A DNA stretch of 64,000 nt from JAKFDK01 sp036676195 (GTDB lineage Bacteria > Bacillota > Sulfobacillia > Symbiobacteriales > ZC4RG38), in contig JAKFDK010000010.1 in the NCBI GenBank assembly GCA_036676195.1, positions 62,001 to 126,000 of the forward strand. Direction: 5' to 3'. Position 1 is the stretch's first letter, and each line of letters opens with the position of its first letter. Made by a program: the position numbers and the translations under genes. The notes below the pieces were generated by a model, which had not been told where the DNA came from, made no database searches, and saw only the letters and a program-made list of their open reading frames with translations. Below are positions 25,087 to 32,600 of the stretch, piece after piece.

Positions 25087-26694
25087 GTGTCAGAGCAACT
25101 TCGGAAGAAGGAGTTCCGGACCCTGGGCGGCTTGCCGCTCGAGGGTGTTTATTCGCCGCAGGACACGGCCGGGATTGACTATGAGGCAGAGATTGGCCGT
25201 CCCGGGGAGTATCCGTTCACCCGGGGTGTCAGCCCGGACATGTACCGCAAGAACTTCTGGATCATGGGCATGTACTCGGGCTTTGGCAGTGCGGAGGAGG
25301 CGAACCAGCGCTTCCGCTACCTGATCAGCCAGGGGCAGACCGGTTTCAGCATTGCCCTGGACCTGCCCACCCAGATGGGCTATGACCCGGATGACCCCAT
25401 GGCCAGGGGCGAGGTGGGTAAGGTCGGGGTGAACCTGTCGTCTCTGGAGGACATGGAGCGCCTGTTCGACGGCATCCCCTTTGAAAAGGTGCGGCAGATC
25501 CGCACCACGGCTAACGCTATCGGCCCGGTTTTTGCCGCCATGGTGATTGCCATGGCCCGGCGCCAGGGCGTGGATCCCAAGAGCATCAACCTGTTTATTC
25601 AGAACGACGTGCTCAAGGAGTATATCGGCCGCGGCGCTTATATTTACCCGCCGGGGGCGTCTCTGAAGCACACCGTGGACGTGATTGAGTACTGCGCCCG
25701 GAACGGCCTGCGCAACTGGACCCCGCTGGCGGTATCGGGCTACCATATCCGGGACAGCGGCTCCACCGCTGCCCAGGAGCTGGCCTTTACCCTGGCCAAC
25801 GCCAGTGCCTACTTCCGGGAGGCCCTGCGCCGGGGCGTGCAGGTGGACGACTTCGCTCATAATATCTGGACCTTCCTGGCCGGGGACATTTACTTCCTGG
25901 AGGAGGTTGCCAAGTTCCGCGCCGCCCGCCGGGCCTGGGCCAAGGTGCTGCGGGAGCGGTTTGGCGCCACCGTCCCGGATGCCCAGGCCCTGAAGATCTT
26001 TTGCTATACCCTGGGTGGGCGGTGCACGGCCCAGCAGCCCCTGAACAACATTGCCCGCGTGGCCATTGAGACCCTGGCCGCTGTGTTGGGCGGGGTGCAG
26101 ACCATCGCTACTTCGTCGTACGACGAAGCCTTCTCCACCCCCACGGAAGAGGCGGCGACCATCGCCCTGCGCACTCAGCAGATCATTGCCCACGAAACTG
26201 GCGCGGCCGACGTGGTGGACGCGCTGGGCGGCTCCTGGGCCATTGAAGCCCTCACCAAGCAGATGGAGGACCAGGTGTTCGCCATCCTCGACAAGGTGGA
26301 GCAGGCTGGCGGCGCTGTGGCATGCATTGAAAGCGGCTACTTCCAGCGCGAGCTGACCGACGCCGCTTACAAGTATCAGAGCGAGATCGACAGCGGCGAG
26401 CGGGTGGTTGTGGGCGTGAACGCCTTCAAGGCCAAGGACGAGCCGAAGATCCCGGTATTCAAGCCGAATCCGGAGTCGGAGCTGCGTCAGCAGGAGCGGG
26501 TCCGGGAACTGCGCGGCCGCCGGGATAACGCCGCGGTGGAAGCGGCCCTGAACGCCCTGGAGGCTGCGGCCCGGGCGGACGAAAACACCATGGAACCGAT
26601 CATTACGGCGGTCAACGCCTATGCGACCATCGGCGAGATCTGCGGTACGCTGCGCAAGGTCTGGGGCCGTTACACGGACCCGGCTGCGTTCTAA
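25087..26694 (+). CDS. Acyl-CoA mutase large subunit (methylmalonyl-CoA mutase family)
   Basis: A 535-residue catalytic TIM-barrel subunit without its own B12 domain, as in archaeal and two-subunit mutases. It would move the acyl-CoA thioester group by a radical mechanism together with the next gene. Compared from memory with methylmalonyl-CoA mutase (Propionibacterium numbering), Tyr89 (MYSGF) and the carboxylate-binding Arg207 (KEYIGRG) are kept. Positions Thr195, Arg82, Thr85 and Arg87 look changed to Phe, Asn, Ile and Gly. So a carboxylated acyl-CoA other than methylmalonyl-CoA is suggested. GTG start behind GAGGTG. No MeaB-type chaperone is adjacent. Confidence 0.88.
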   Translation: MSEQLRKKEFRTLGGLPLEGVYSPQDTAGIDYEAEIGRPGEYPFTRGVSPDMYRKNFWIMGMYSGFGSAEEANQRFRYLISQGQTGFSIALDLPTQMGYDPDDPMARGEVGKVGVNLSSLEDMERLFDGIPFEKVRQIRTTANAIGPVFAAMVIAMARRQGVDPKSINLFIQNDVLKEYIGRGAYIYPPGASLKHTVDVIEYCARNGLRNWTPLAVSGYHIRDSGSTAAQELAFTLANASAYFREALRRGVQVDDFAHNIWTFLAGDIYFLEEVAKFRAARRAWAKVLRERFGATVPDAQALKIFCYTLGGRCTAQQPLNNIARVAIETLAAVLGGVQTIATSSYDEAFSTPTEEAATIALRTQQIIAHETGAADVVDALGGSWAIEALTKQMEDQVFAILDKVEQAGGAVACIESGYFQRELTDAAYKYQSEIDSGERVVVGVNAFKAKDEPKIPVFKPNPESELRQQERVRELRGRRDNAAVEAALNALEAAARADENTMEPIITAVNAYATIGEICGTLRKVWGRYTDPAAF

Positions 26695-26710
26695 GGAGGG
26701 CTTGTCAGCC

Positions 26711-27115
26711 ATGAGTTCCCCGATTCGCGTTCTTCTGGCCAAGCCTGGCCTGGACGGGCATGACCGTGGTGCCAAGGTTGTGGCCCGGGCTTTGCGGGAA
26801 GCGGGCATGGAGGTCATTTACACCGGGCTGCACCAGACCCCGGAGCGGGTGGTTCAGGCCGCCCTGCAGGAAGATGTGGATGTGCTTGGCCTCAGTATCC
26901 TCTCCGGTGCGCATAATACCCTGGTGCCCGAGGTTTTGAACCTGCTGCGGCAGGCCAATATGGCCGACGTGCCGGTGGTGGTGGGCGGCATTATCCCGGA
27001 CGATGACCGGGAAGGGCTCCTGGCAACGGGGGTGGCGGCTGTGTTTGGCCCGGGCACCTCCATGCAGGAGATTGTTCAGGCCTTTCAGGGGCTGGCGGGG
27101 AGGAAAGGGGCTTGA
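26711..27115 (+). CDS. Cobalamin-binding small subunit of acyl-CoA mutase
   Basis: A 134-residue B12-binding domain of the methionine synthase/mutase type. The base-off signature D15-x-H17-x2-G20 is in GLDGHDRG, followed by the conserved LSILSGAH and VVVGGIIP strands. It completes the mutase encoded immediately upstream, 16 bases away. ATG start with AGGAGGG upstream. It is normal in length for a separate B12 subunit. Confidence 0.92.
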   Translation: MSSPIRVLLAKPGLDGHDRGAKVVARALREAGMEVIYTGLHQTPERVVQAALQEDVDVLGLSILSGAHNTLVPEVLNLLRQANMADVPVVVGGIIPDDDREGLLATGVAAVFGPGTSMQEIVQAFQGLAGRKGA

Positions 27116-27118
27116 CCA

Positions 27119-27979
27119 ATGGGTTCCGCGGGGGCGGTGGCAATGGCTGAACGGGCAGGGCTGCGTCCCCGGAATATGATGTTCACCCTGTTCGGGGATT
27201 ATATTTACCACCAGGGCGGCGAGATCTGGGTAGGCAGCCTGATTCGCCTGATGCAATGCTTTGGCATTACCGAGCAGGCGATCCGGTCAGAACTCATGCG
27301 TATGTGCCGCAAGGACTACCTGACGGTACGCCGGTCTGGTAAACGCAGTTACTACTCGCTCAGCCAGCGGGGCCAGGAGATTATTGAGACCGGGGCCCGG
27401 CGGATTTTTGCACGCAGCCGAGGCCCCTGGGATCAGCGCTGGAGCGTGCTCACCTATTCCATCCCCGAGGAACAGCGGGAAGTGCGGGACCGGCTGCGCC
27501 GGGATCTGTGCTGGTTGGGCTTCGGGCCACTCACCCCGGGTGTTTATCTGAGCCCGTGGGAGCACGCCGAAGACATGCCCGGGCTGCTGCAGCGGTATAA
27601 CAGCCACGGGCAGATCCAGGTCTTTCGGGCAAACAACGCCGGCCCGGACGACAACCATGTGCTGGTCCAGCGCTGCTGGAACCTGCCGGCCATCAACGAT
27701 GCCTACCGGGCCTTTTTGAACCGGTGGGACCTGGGGTTGGAGAAGTTCCGGGAAACCGGGGGCCAGCACCTGTCTGAAGAGGAATGCTTTGTGGAGCGTT
27801 ACCTGCTGACGCTGGCCTACGACCGCTTTCCGCTGGTCGATCCGGGGCTGCCCAGGGAACTGCTCCCGCCTGGCTGGCTGGGCGAACGGGCCGGCGCGGT
27901 CTTTCGGGAGTACCATCAGGCCCTGGAGCCAGGAGCCATGCGCTTTTTCAGCCGTGTCTACGAGGGCTGGCCGGCATAA
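27119..27979 (+). CDS. PaaX-family transcriptional repressor (copy 2)
   Basis: A 286-residue relative of the regulator at 5765-6655, sharing the N-terminal pattern FTLFGDY...EIWVGSLIRLMQ and the C-terminal domain. It lies three bases after the B12 subunit and so belongs to the island operon, implying autoregulation. It probably senses a CoA ester of the pathway. ATG at 27119 follows AGGAAAGGGG; a second ATG 24 bases on is possible. A strong bidirectional hairpin ends the transcript. Confidence 0.87.
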   Translation: MGSAGAVAMAERAGLRPRNMMFTLFGDYIYHQGGEIWVGSLIRLMQCFGITEQAIRSELMRMCRKDYLTVRRSGKRSYYSLSQRGQEIIETGARRIFARSRGPWDQRWSVLTYSIPEEQREVRDRLRRDLCWLGFGPLTPGVYLSPWEHAEDMPGLLQRYNSHGQIQVFRANNAGPDDNHVLVQRCWNLPAINDAYRAFLNRWDLGLEKFRETGGQHLSEEECFVERYLLTLAYDRFPLVDPGLPRELLPPGWLGERAGAVFREYHQALEPGAMRFFSRVYEGWPA

Positions 27980-27991
27980 GGAAGGCCCAAA

Positions 27992-28032
27992 CAAAAAGGA
28001 GCGACAGCCACTGGTGCTGCCGCTCCTTTTTG
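27992..28032. terminator. Bidirectional terminator at the end of the acyl-CoA island
   Basis: CAAAAAGGAGCG and CGCTCCTTTTTG form a 12-base-pair stem with A and T tracts on either side, so it can stop transcripts from both strands. Confidence 0.85.
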
Positions 28033-28048
28033 CTTGGGAACGCCGTGT

Positions 28049-28312
28049 CTAGTACTGTGGCGCTGCCTTTCCGGTAAGCTTCTCCACCGCTTGCCGAAAC
28101 AGCCGGAGGTTGTCCGGGGAATCGGGCTCGGTGGCGGCGCGGGGCTGGATCTTCCAGCCGCAGTGAGCATCGCCCTTGCCCACGCAGGTGGGTTCGATGG
28201 CGATCACCTTGGAGCCGAAGAAGGCGGTGCACCACCCGGAGGCATAACCCATGAGTGACCAGCAGACTGGCTCGTGGGAGGTCTGGTTAAAGCGGATACA
28301 GCCATCGCCACA
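28049..28312 (-). pseudogene. Remnant of a V4R-domain protein (C-terminal part only)
   Basis: About 88 codons read on the minus strand as the end of a V4R (vinyl-4-reductase) domain: EPVCWSLMGYASGW, AFFGSKVIAIE and CVGKGDAHCGW are typical. An in-frame TGA at 28313-28315 cuts it off, and no start codon precedes the homologous region; the first ATG (28252) is inside the domain. The N-terminal half is not found upstream. I call it a decayed gene, possibly once an XylR-type sensor or activator of aromatic degradation. Confidence 0.55.
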
Positions 28313-28471
28313 TCACTTAAAGCATTGGTAAAAAACCCAGCCGAAGCGGGCCGAACTAGTGCTAGATTTAGGGCTAGAACTGTGGCTAGTTTGCTGGATG
28401 GATATCCACCAACCCGTTCTGGGTGGATACATCGCGCATGACCTATGTCCGGCCGGACACGGCCGGGCTAA

Positions 28472-28977
28472 TCTTGTGTGGCGGGGGTCTGGTGGAACGA
28501 GGCCTGGGATACCGCCCTGCCGGATCCTGATGACCTACCCGCCCAGCCGGGTGACCTGTTCGAAGCAGAAATGGCCGAAAAGCCTCGCCCACAGGGTACC
28601 CCGGGTAGCCGAACGGCCCCTGTTCCAGTTCCGGTACGGCGTCGACAGCTCCAGCCCCGACGACTTTTGCCTGGTTTTTGGTGAACACCCCGCGGGAGTT
28701 CCTTAACCTCTGCGGCGGCAGCGATAACAGCTCTAATCTCAGCCCGGCCACCGGCGAGGCGGTGGCCGAGTGGGTGACTACCGGCCGCTGCATCTATCTG
28801 GACACGGCGGCTTTCAATATCACCCGCTTCGCAGACGGGCGGCCGCGAGGCGGGCGCTATCAGATGCATATCGGTAGCCATGCACATGGCGGTCTGCCTC
28901 ATCTGGGCGATGTACAGGTGGTGCTGGCTGAACCCCAAGCCACCAACTGGGACCACGGCCAGGTGGGTGGCCTATGA
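28472..28977 (+). pseudogene. Remnant of an FAD-dependent (DAO-type) oxidoreductase, frameshifted
   Basis: Pieces of one protein are spread over three frames. Frame A gives DLFEAEMAEK (to about 28577), frame B continues LAHRVPRVAERPLF and SSPDDFCLVFGEHPAGVP (to about 28703), and frame C gives CGGSDNSSNLSPATGEAVAEW and AAFNITRFADGR. Together they match the C-terminal part of DAO-fold enzymes such as sarcosine or dimethylglycine dehydrogenases. Two frameshifts and the lack of the N-terminal FAD-binding half mark it as a pseudogene. An extra T near 28703 would explain the second shift. Confidence 0.5.
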
Positions 28978-29022
28978 ACTGCTGGGCAGCCCAGATCCCC
29001 TTTGGGCCGTCTGCGGGGACAC

Positions 29023-29241
29023 TCAGGGCGTATTGCGGTCCAGTTGCCGGTAGAGCAGCCAGGCCAGCAGGGCCAGTCCCAGGGTGGCGACCGCCGGGGC
29101 AAAAACGGCCGGGTACATCCCCCAGGCCAGGCGATTCACCGCCACCTGCAGCAGGGTGACCTGGGTGGCCAGAATTCCCCCCATGGTTACTAGCGGCCAG
29201 AGTTCCGGACTGGCCCGGGGGTGGTCCTGTCTAGGCGCCAT
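29023..29241 (-). CDS. Small membrane protein of the nitrate-type operon
   Basis: A 72-residue protein with two hydrophobic segments (about 16-34 and 42-63). The ATG overlaps the last 11 bases of the Rieske gene, so it is coupled to it. I recognise no family. As the last gene of the operon it could be a small anchor or assembly subunit of the membrane complex. Confidence 0.6.
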   Translation of the reverse strand: MAPRQDHPRASPELWPLVTMGGILATQVTLLQVAVNRLAWGMYPAVFAPAVATLGLALLAWLLYRQLDRNTP

Positions 29242-29758
29242 CGGTTTTGACCCCCCGGGGCCCGGCACCCAGGGCATACACCACCCCGCCCCGCACCGCC
29301 AGTTCAATGCGGGGCAGGGGCCGGCGCGGCGGCCCGGAGACCACATCGCCGGTGCGGGCGTTGAAGTGACCGTCGTGGCAAGGGCAGACCAACTGGTCCT
29401 GCGCCCGGTCCCACAGCACCGGGCAGAGCAGGTGGGTGCAGCGCCGGTCATAGGCCACGAATCCCCCTTCCGGCAGGTGCACCAGCACGGCCGGGTCCTT
29501 GGCGGTGGGCCAGTTGAAATTGAGTGAGTTGCCCGGAGGGAGATCCTCCAGCCGGGTGATGGGGGTGCCAGCGGGCTCAGGGGACAGTTTGGGGCCTGAG
29601 CGCTGCGCCCAGCGGGCGAGGGTGGCCAGGGGGACGCTGGCGAGCCCAAGGGCGGCCGACCCCATGAACAGCAAGTGCAGGAACGCCCGCCGGTTCAGGC
29701 GGTGTTCCTCGTCGCGGTGAATGACCGTCACCAGCCGGCGGTAAACCTGTCTCAACAC
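29231..29758 (-). CDS. Rieske [2Fe-2S] protein with signal anchor
   Basis: A 175-residue protein with a basic N-terminus containing an Arg-Arg pair and a hydrophobic helix at about 24-48, consistent with Tat-type or signal-anchor export. The cluster motifs C-x-H (RRCTHLLCP) and C-x2-H (CPCHDGHF) are complete. The Rieske domain would sit outside the membrane and take electrons from a quinol. GTG start just after the ferredoxin gene, with only a poor ribosome binding site, so coupling is likely. Rieske subunits are not part of classical NarGHI or Nas enzymes, which makes this operon unusual. Confidence 0.82.
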   Translation of the reverse strand: MLRQVYRRLVTVIHRDEEHRLNRRAFLHLLFMGSAALGLASVPLATLARWAQRSGPKLSPEPAGTPITRLEDLPPGNSLNFNWPTAKDPAVLVHLPEGGFVAYDRRCTHLLCPVLWDRAQDQLVCPCHDGHFNARTGDVVSGPPRRPLPRIELAVRGGVVYALGAGPRGVKTDGA

Positions 29759-29761
29759 GCC

Positions 29762-30385
29762 TCAGTGCACCTCCGGATATCCCAGACCGGCCACTGGGGC
29801 CGGCAGGCCGGTTTCCGGCCGTTGGTAAGCGGGGCCGTGGGAGCCCCGGAAGTAATCATGGTCGGCCCCCAGGGCCACATAGGTGTGGGTCTCCACCATC
29901 GTTTCACCGAAAAGAAAACGATTTTCCAGCCGCCGCCCCTGCAGATAGGGCGCATCAGCCTCCAGATCGACATAGCGCAGGGCCTGCGTGGGGCAAACGG
30001 AGGCGCACATGGGGGCCAGTCCCACGGTGGTGCGCTCGTAGCAGAGGTCGCACTTGACCATGATCTTTGCCCGCACGTCGATCAGCGGAATGCCGAAGGG
30101 GCAGGCATAGGTGCAGTTGGCACAGGCAATGCAGCGCTCCTTCTGGGCGGAGTGGACGGTGCCGTTGGGCGCCACGGTAATGGCCTGGGTTGGGCAGGAC
30201 CGGGCGCAGGCAGGGTCCTTGCAATGCATGCAGATGATCGGGCTGGTCTGCAGGGTTTCATCGGCCCGGATCAGGTCCACATAGGCCCGGCCGATATGGC
30301 CGTGGTCGCCGCATTCCCGGCAGGCTGCCTCGCAGGCGTGGCAGCCAATGCAACGGCTGTAGTCAATGCACATCACCTTGGGCAA
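29762..30385 (-). CDS. Four-cluster ferredoxin-type electron-transfer subunit
   Basis: A 207-residue 4Fe-4S protein of the DmsB/NrfC/FdhB class. Cysteine motifs CIGCHACEAAC, CMHCKDPAC, CIACANCTYAC and CDLC...CASVCP provide ligands for four clusters. It would wire the molybdoenzyme to the membrane subunit in the cytoplasm. I chose the TTG at 30385, eight bases after AGGAGG; a GTG at 30394 overlaps that site. It overlaps the upstream molybdoenzyme gene by 23 bases. Confidence 0.87.
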   Translation of the reverse strand: MPKVMCIDYSRCIGCHACEAACRECGDHGHIGRAYVDLIRADETLQTSPIICMHCKDPACARSCPTQAITVAPNGTVHSAQKERCIACANCTYACPFGIPLIDVRAKIMVKCDLCYERTTVGLAPMCASVCPTQALRYVDLEADAPYLQGRRLENRFLFGETMVETHTYVALGADHDYFRGSHGPAYQRPETGLPAPVAGLGYPEVH

Positions 30386-32600
30386 GGCCGGCACCTCCTT
30401 CCTCGCCGTCGTAAGGAACCACCTTCAGGTCTGCCCGGTCCGGTGGCTCAGCCCGGGCAATCTGTACTGCAGCGGCCTTCAGCTCCGGCATGCGCGAGTA
30501 GGGGTCCAGGGCGGGCACGGTGAGCAGGTTGGCGGCGACGTCGTCACCCCAGTGGTAGGGAATGAACACCGTGTCCGACCGGATCACCCCGGTGACCTGT
30601 GCCCGCACCACCATGGTGCCGCGCCGGCTGGTCACCCGTACCCAGTCGCCAGGCTTGATGCCATAGCGACCGGCGGTGTCGGGGTGGATCTCCACATATG
30701 GGTCAGGGGCCAGGTCACGCAAAAAGGGGATGCGCCGGGTCTGGTTGCCGCTCAGGTAATGGTAAACCACTCTTCCGGTGGTGTAGCGCAGCGGGTAGGA
30801 CCGGTCCGGCTCCTCCGCCGGCGGGGTATACGACACCGGGTGCAGCACAGCCCGCCCGTCCGGGTGGTAAAAACGGTCGTGAAACAGGCGCGGTGTTCCG
30901 GGGTGGTCCAGGCTGGGGCAGGGCCAGAATACACCCTTGAGGGCCTCGACCTTTTCGTAGGTAATTCCGTAGTAGTCGGCAAGGCCACCCTGGCTGGCCC
31001 GGGCCAGTTCGGCAAAGATCTGCCGCGGCTCGGTGTACGGAAAATACTCGCCCTTGCCCAGGCGGCGGGCCAGTTCGCACATGAGCTGCCAGTCTGTAGG
31101 CACGTCGGCCGGGGGCGTGGTGGCCCGGTTGTATTTGATCACCCGCCCCTCCACGTTGGTGACGGTGCCCTCGTCTTCTGCCCACATGGCCACCGGCAGG
31201 ACCACGTCGGCGTGCCGGGCCGTTTCGCTCAGAAAGAAGTCGGCGCAGGCGAAAAACTCCAGTTGTTTAATGGCATGCTCGACCCGGTTGATGGACGGCA
31301 GGCTGACCAGCGGGTTGGAGCACATCAGGTAGAGCCCGTGAATCTCGCCCCGGTCCATGGCTTCGAACATTTCCACGGCCGAATAGCCCGGGCCGGGGAG
31401 CCAGTCCTCCGGCACGTTCCAGACGCGGGCTACATGGGCGCGGGCGGCCGGGTCGGTGATTTTGCGGTAGCCGGGCAACTGGTCAGCCTTTTGCCCATGC
31501 TCCCGGCCGCCCTGGCCGTTGCCCTGGCCGGTCAGGGTCATGACCCCGCAGCCGCGGCGCCCGACCTTGCCGGTGGCCAGGGCCAGGTTGATCAGGCTGA
31601 GCACGTTGTCGGTGCCGTGGGCGTGGTGCTCCACACCGCGGGCGTGCAGGATCACGGCGGTGGCGGCCTGCCCGTACCAGTGGGCCGCCTGGCGGATGGC
31701 GGTGGCCGTCACGCCGGTAATATCGGCAGCAGCCTCAGGGGTCATATCACGCACGGCGGCGGCGGCCTCGGCAAACCCCCGTGTGCGCGCTTCCAAGAAT
31801 GCCTGGTCCAGGTAGCCGTCGGCAATCAGAACCTGCAGCATGGCCATGCACAGGGCGGAGTCCGTTCCCGGCCGTAGTTGCAGGTGCAGGTGGGCGGCGC
31901 GGGCGATATGGGTCTGGCGCGGATCCACCACAATCAGGCGGGCGCCCCGGTCCAGGGCCTTCCACAGGTAGGTAATGCCCGTGGGGTGGCACTCAGGGGT
32001 GTTGGACCCGGCCACCAGCAGCAGGTCGGTCTCCAGAATATCGGTCCAGGAGCAGCCGGGCCGGTCGATGCCAAAGGCCTTGTTGTACCCGGCGGCGGCC
32101 GATGACATGCACAGGCGCCCGTTATAGTCGATGTGCCGGGTACCGATGGCAATGCGGGCAAACTTGCCGGCCAGGTAGCATTTTTCGTTGGTCATGGAGG
32201 AGCCGCTGTAAACGGCAAAGCCATCACGGCCGTGTTTCCGCTGCACAGAGCGGATGCCCTGTACCACTGTGTCCAGGGCTTCCTCCCAGCCAGCCTGCAC
32301 CAGGCGGCCGCCACGGCGTACCAGCGGCTGCAGCAGCCGGTCCGGGTGGTTGAGCTGGGTGTAGGCCAGTACCCCTTTGGGACACAGCCGGCCCTCGTTG
32401 ACCGGCCAGTCGTAGCGAGGCTCCACGCCGATCACCCGGCCTGATTCCTCGCCGGTGCGCAGGAACATGCCGCACTGCATGCCGCAGAAGCAGCAGTGGG
32501 TGGCGGTGAGCCTTTCCCCGGCGCGCAGCAGCGGCTGGATCAGGCCGTGCGTGGCCGGGGCGGCCCCGGACTGTGGGTCCACGTGTGGATCACGCCTCAA
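30363..32600 (-). CDS. Molybdopterin oxidoreductase, NasA/NarB-like nitrate reductase catalytic subunit
   Basis: A 745-residue enzyme of the DMSO-reductase superfamily that would reduce nitrate or a related oxyanion. The [4Fe-4S] ligands are C36-x2-C39-x3-C43 and C73. The likely Mo ligand is Cys164 in RLCMSSA, as in Nas/Nap types. The molybdopterin-dinucleotide C-terminal domain begins at about residue 615. There is no Tat signal, so the active site is cytoplasmic. The start is TTG at 32600, eight bases after AAGGAGG and overlapping the transporter gene by 11 bases. It is shorter than NarG and lacks NasA's extra C-terminal iron-sulfur domain; electrons must come from the neighbours. Confidence 0.85.
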   Translation of the reverse strand: MRRDPHVDPQSGAAPATHGLIQPLLRAGERLTATHCCFCGMQCGMFLRTGEESGRVIGVEPRYDWPVNEGRLCPKGVLAYTQLNHPDRLLQPLVRRGGRLVQAGWEEALDTVVQGIRSVQRKHGRDGFAVYSGSSMTNEKCYLAGKFARIAIGTRHIDYNGRLCMSSAAAGYNKAFGIDRPGCSWTDILETDLLLVAGSNTPECHPTGITYLWKALDRGARLIVVDPRQTHIARAAHLHLQLRPGTDSALCMAMLQVLIADGYLDQAFLEARTRGFAEAAAAVRDMTPEAAADITGVTATAIRQAAHWYGQAATAVILHARGVEHHAHGTDNVLSLINLALATGKVGRRGCGVMTLTGQGNGQGGREHGQKADQLPGYRKITDPAARAHVARVWNVPEDWLPGPGYSAVEMFEAMDRGEIHGLYLMCSNPLVSLPSINRVEHAIKQLEFFACADFFLSETARHADVVLPVAMWAEDEGTVTNVEGRVIKYNRATTPPADVPTDWQLMCELARRLGKGEYFPYTEPRQIFAELARASQGGLADYYGITYEKVEALKGVFWPCPSLDHPGTPRLFHDRFYHPDGRAVLHPVSYTPPAEEPDRSYPLRYTTGRVVYHYLSGNQTRRIPFLRDLAPDPYVEIHPDTAGRYGIKPGDWVRVTSRRGTMVVRAQVTGVIRSDTVFIPYHWGDDVAANLLTVPALDPYSRMPELKAAAVQIARAEPPDRADLKVVPYDGEEGGAGLAQGDVH

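Noticed and set aside
25090..26817. 575-codon minus-strand frame opposite the mutase
   Set aside because: Shadow of the mutase genes, with no domain signature and no ribosome binding site.
28678..28977. A 99-residue intact gene
   Set aside because: Its sequence is only the C-terminal piece of a DAO-type oxidoreductase whose earlier parts lie in other frames just upstream.
30366..31877. 503-codon plus-strand frame opposite the molybdoenzyme
   Set aside because: The minus-strand gene has intact Fe-S and Mo motifs and a ribosome binding site; the plus frame has none.
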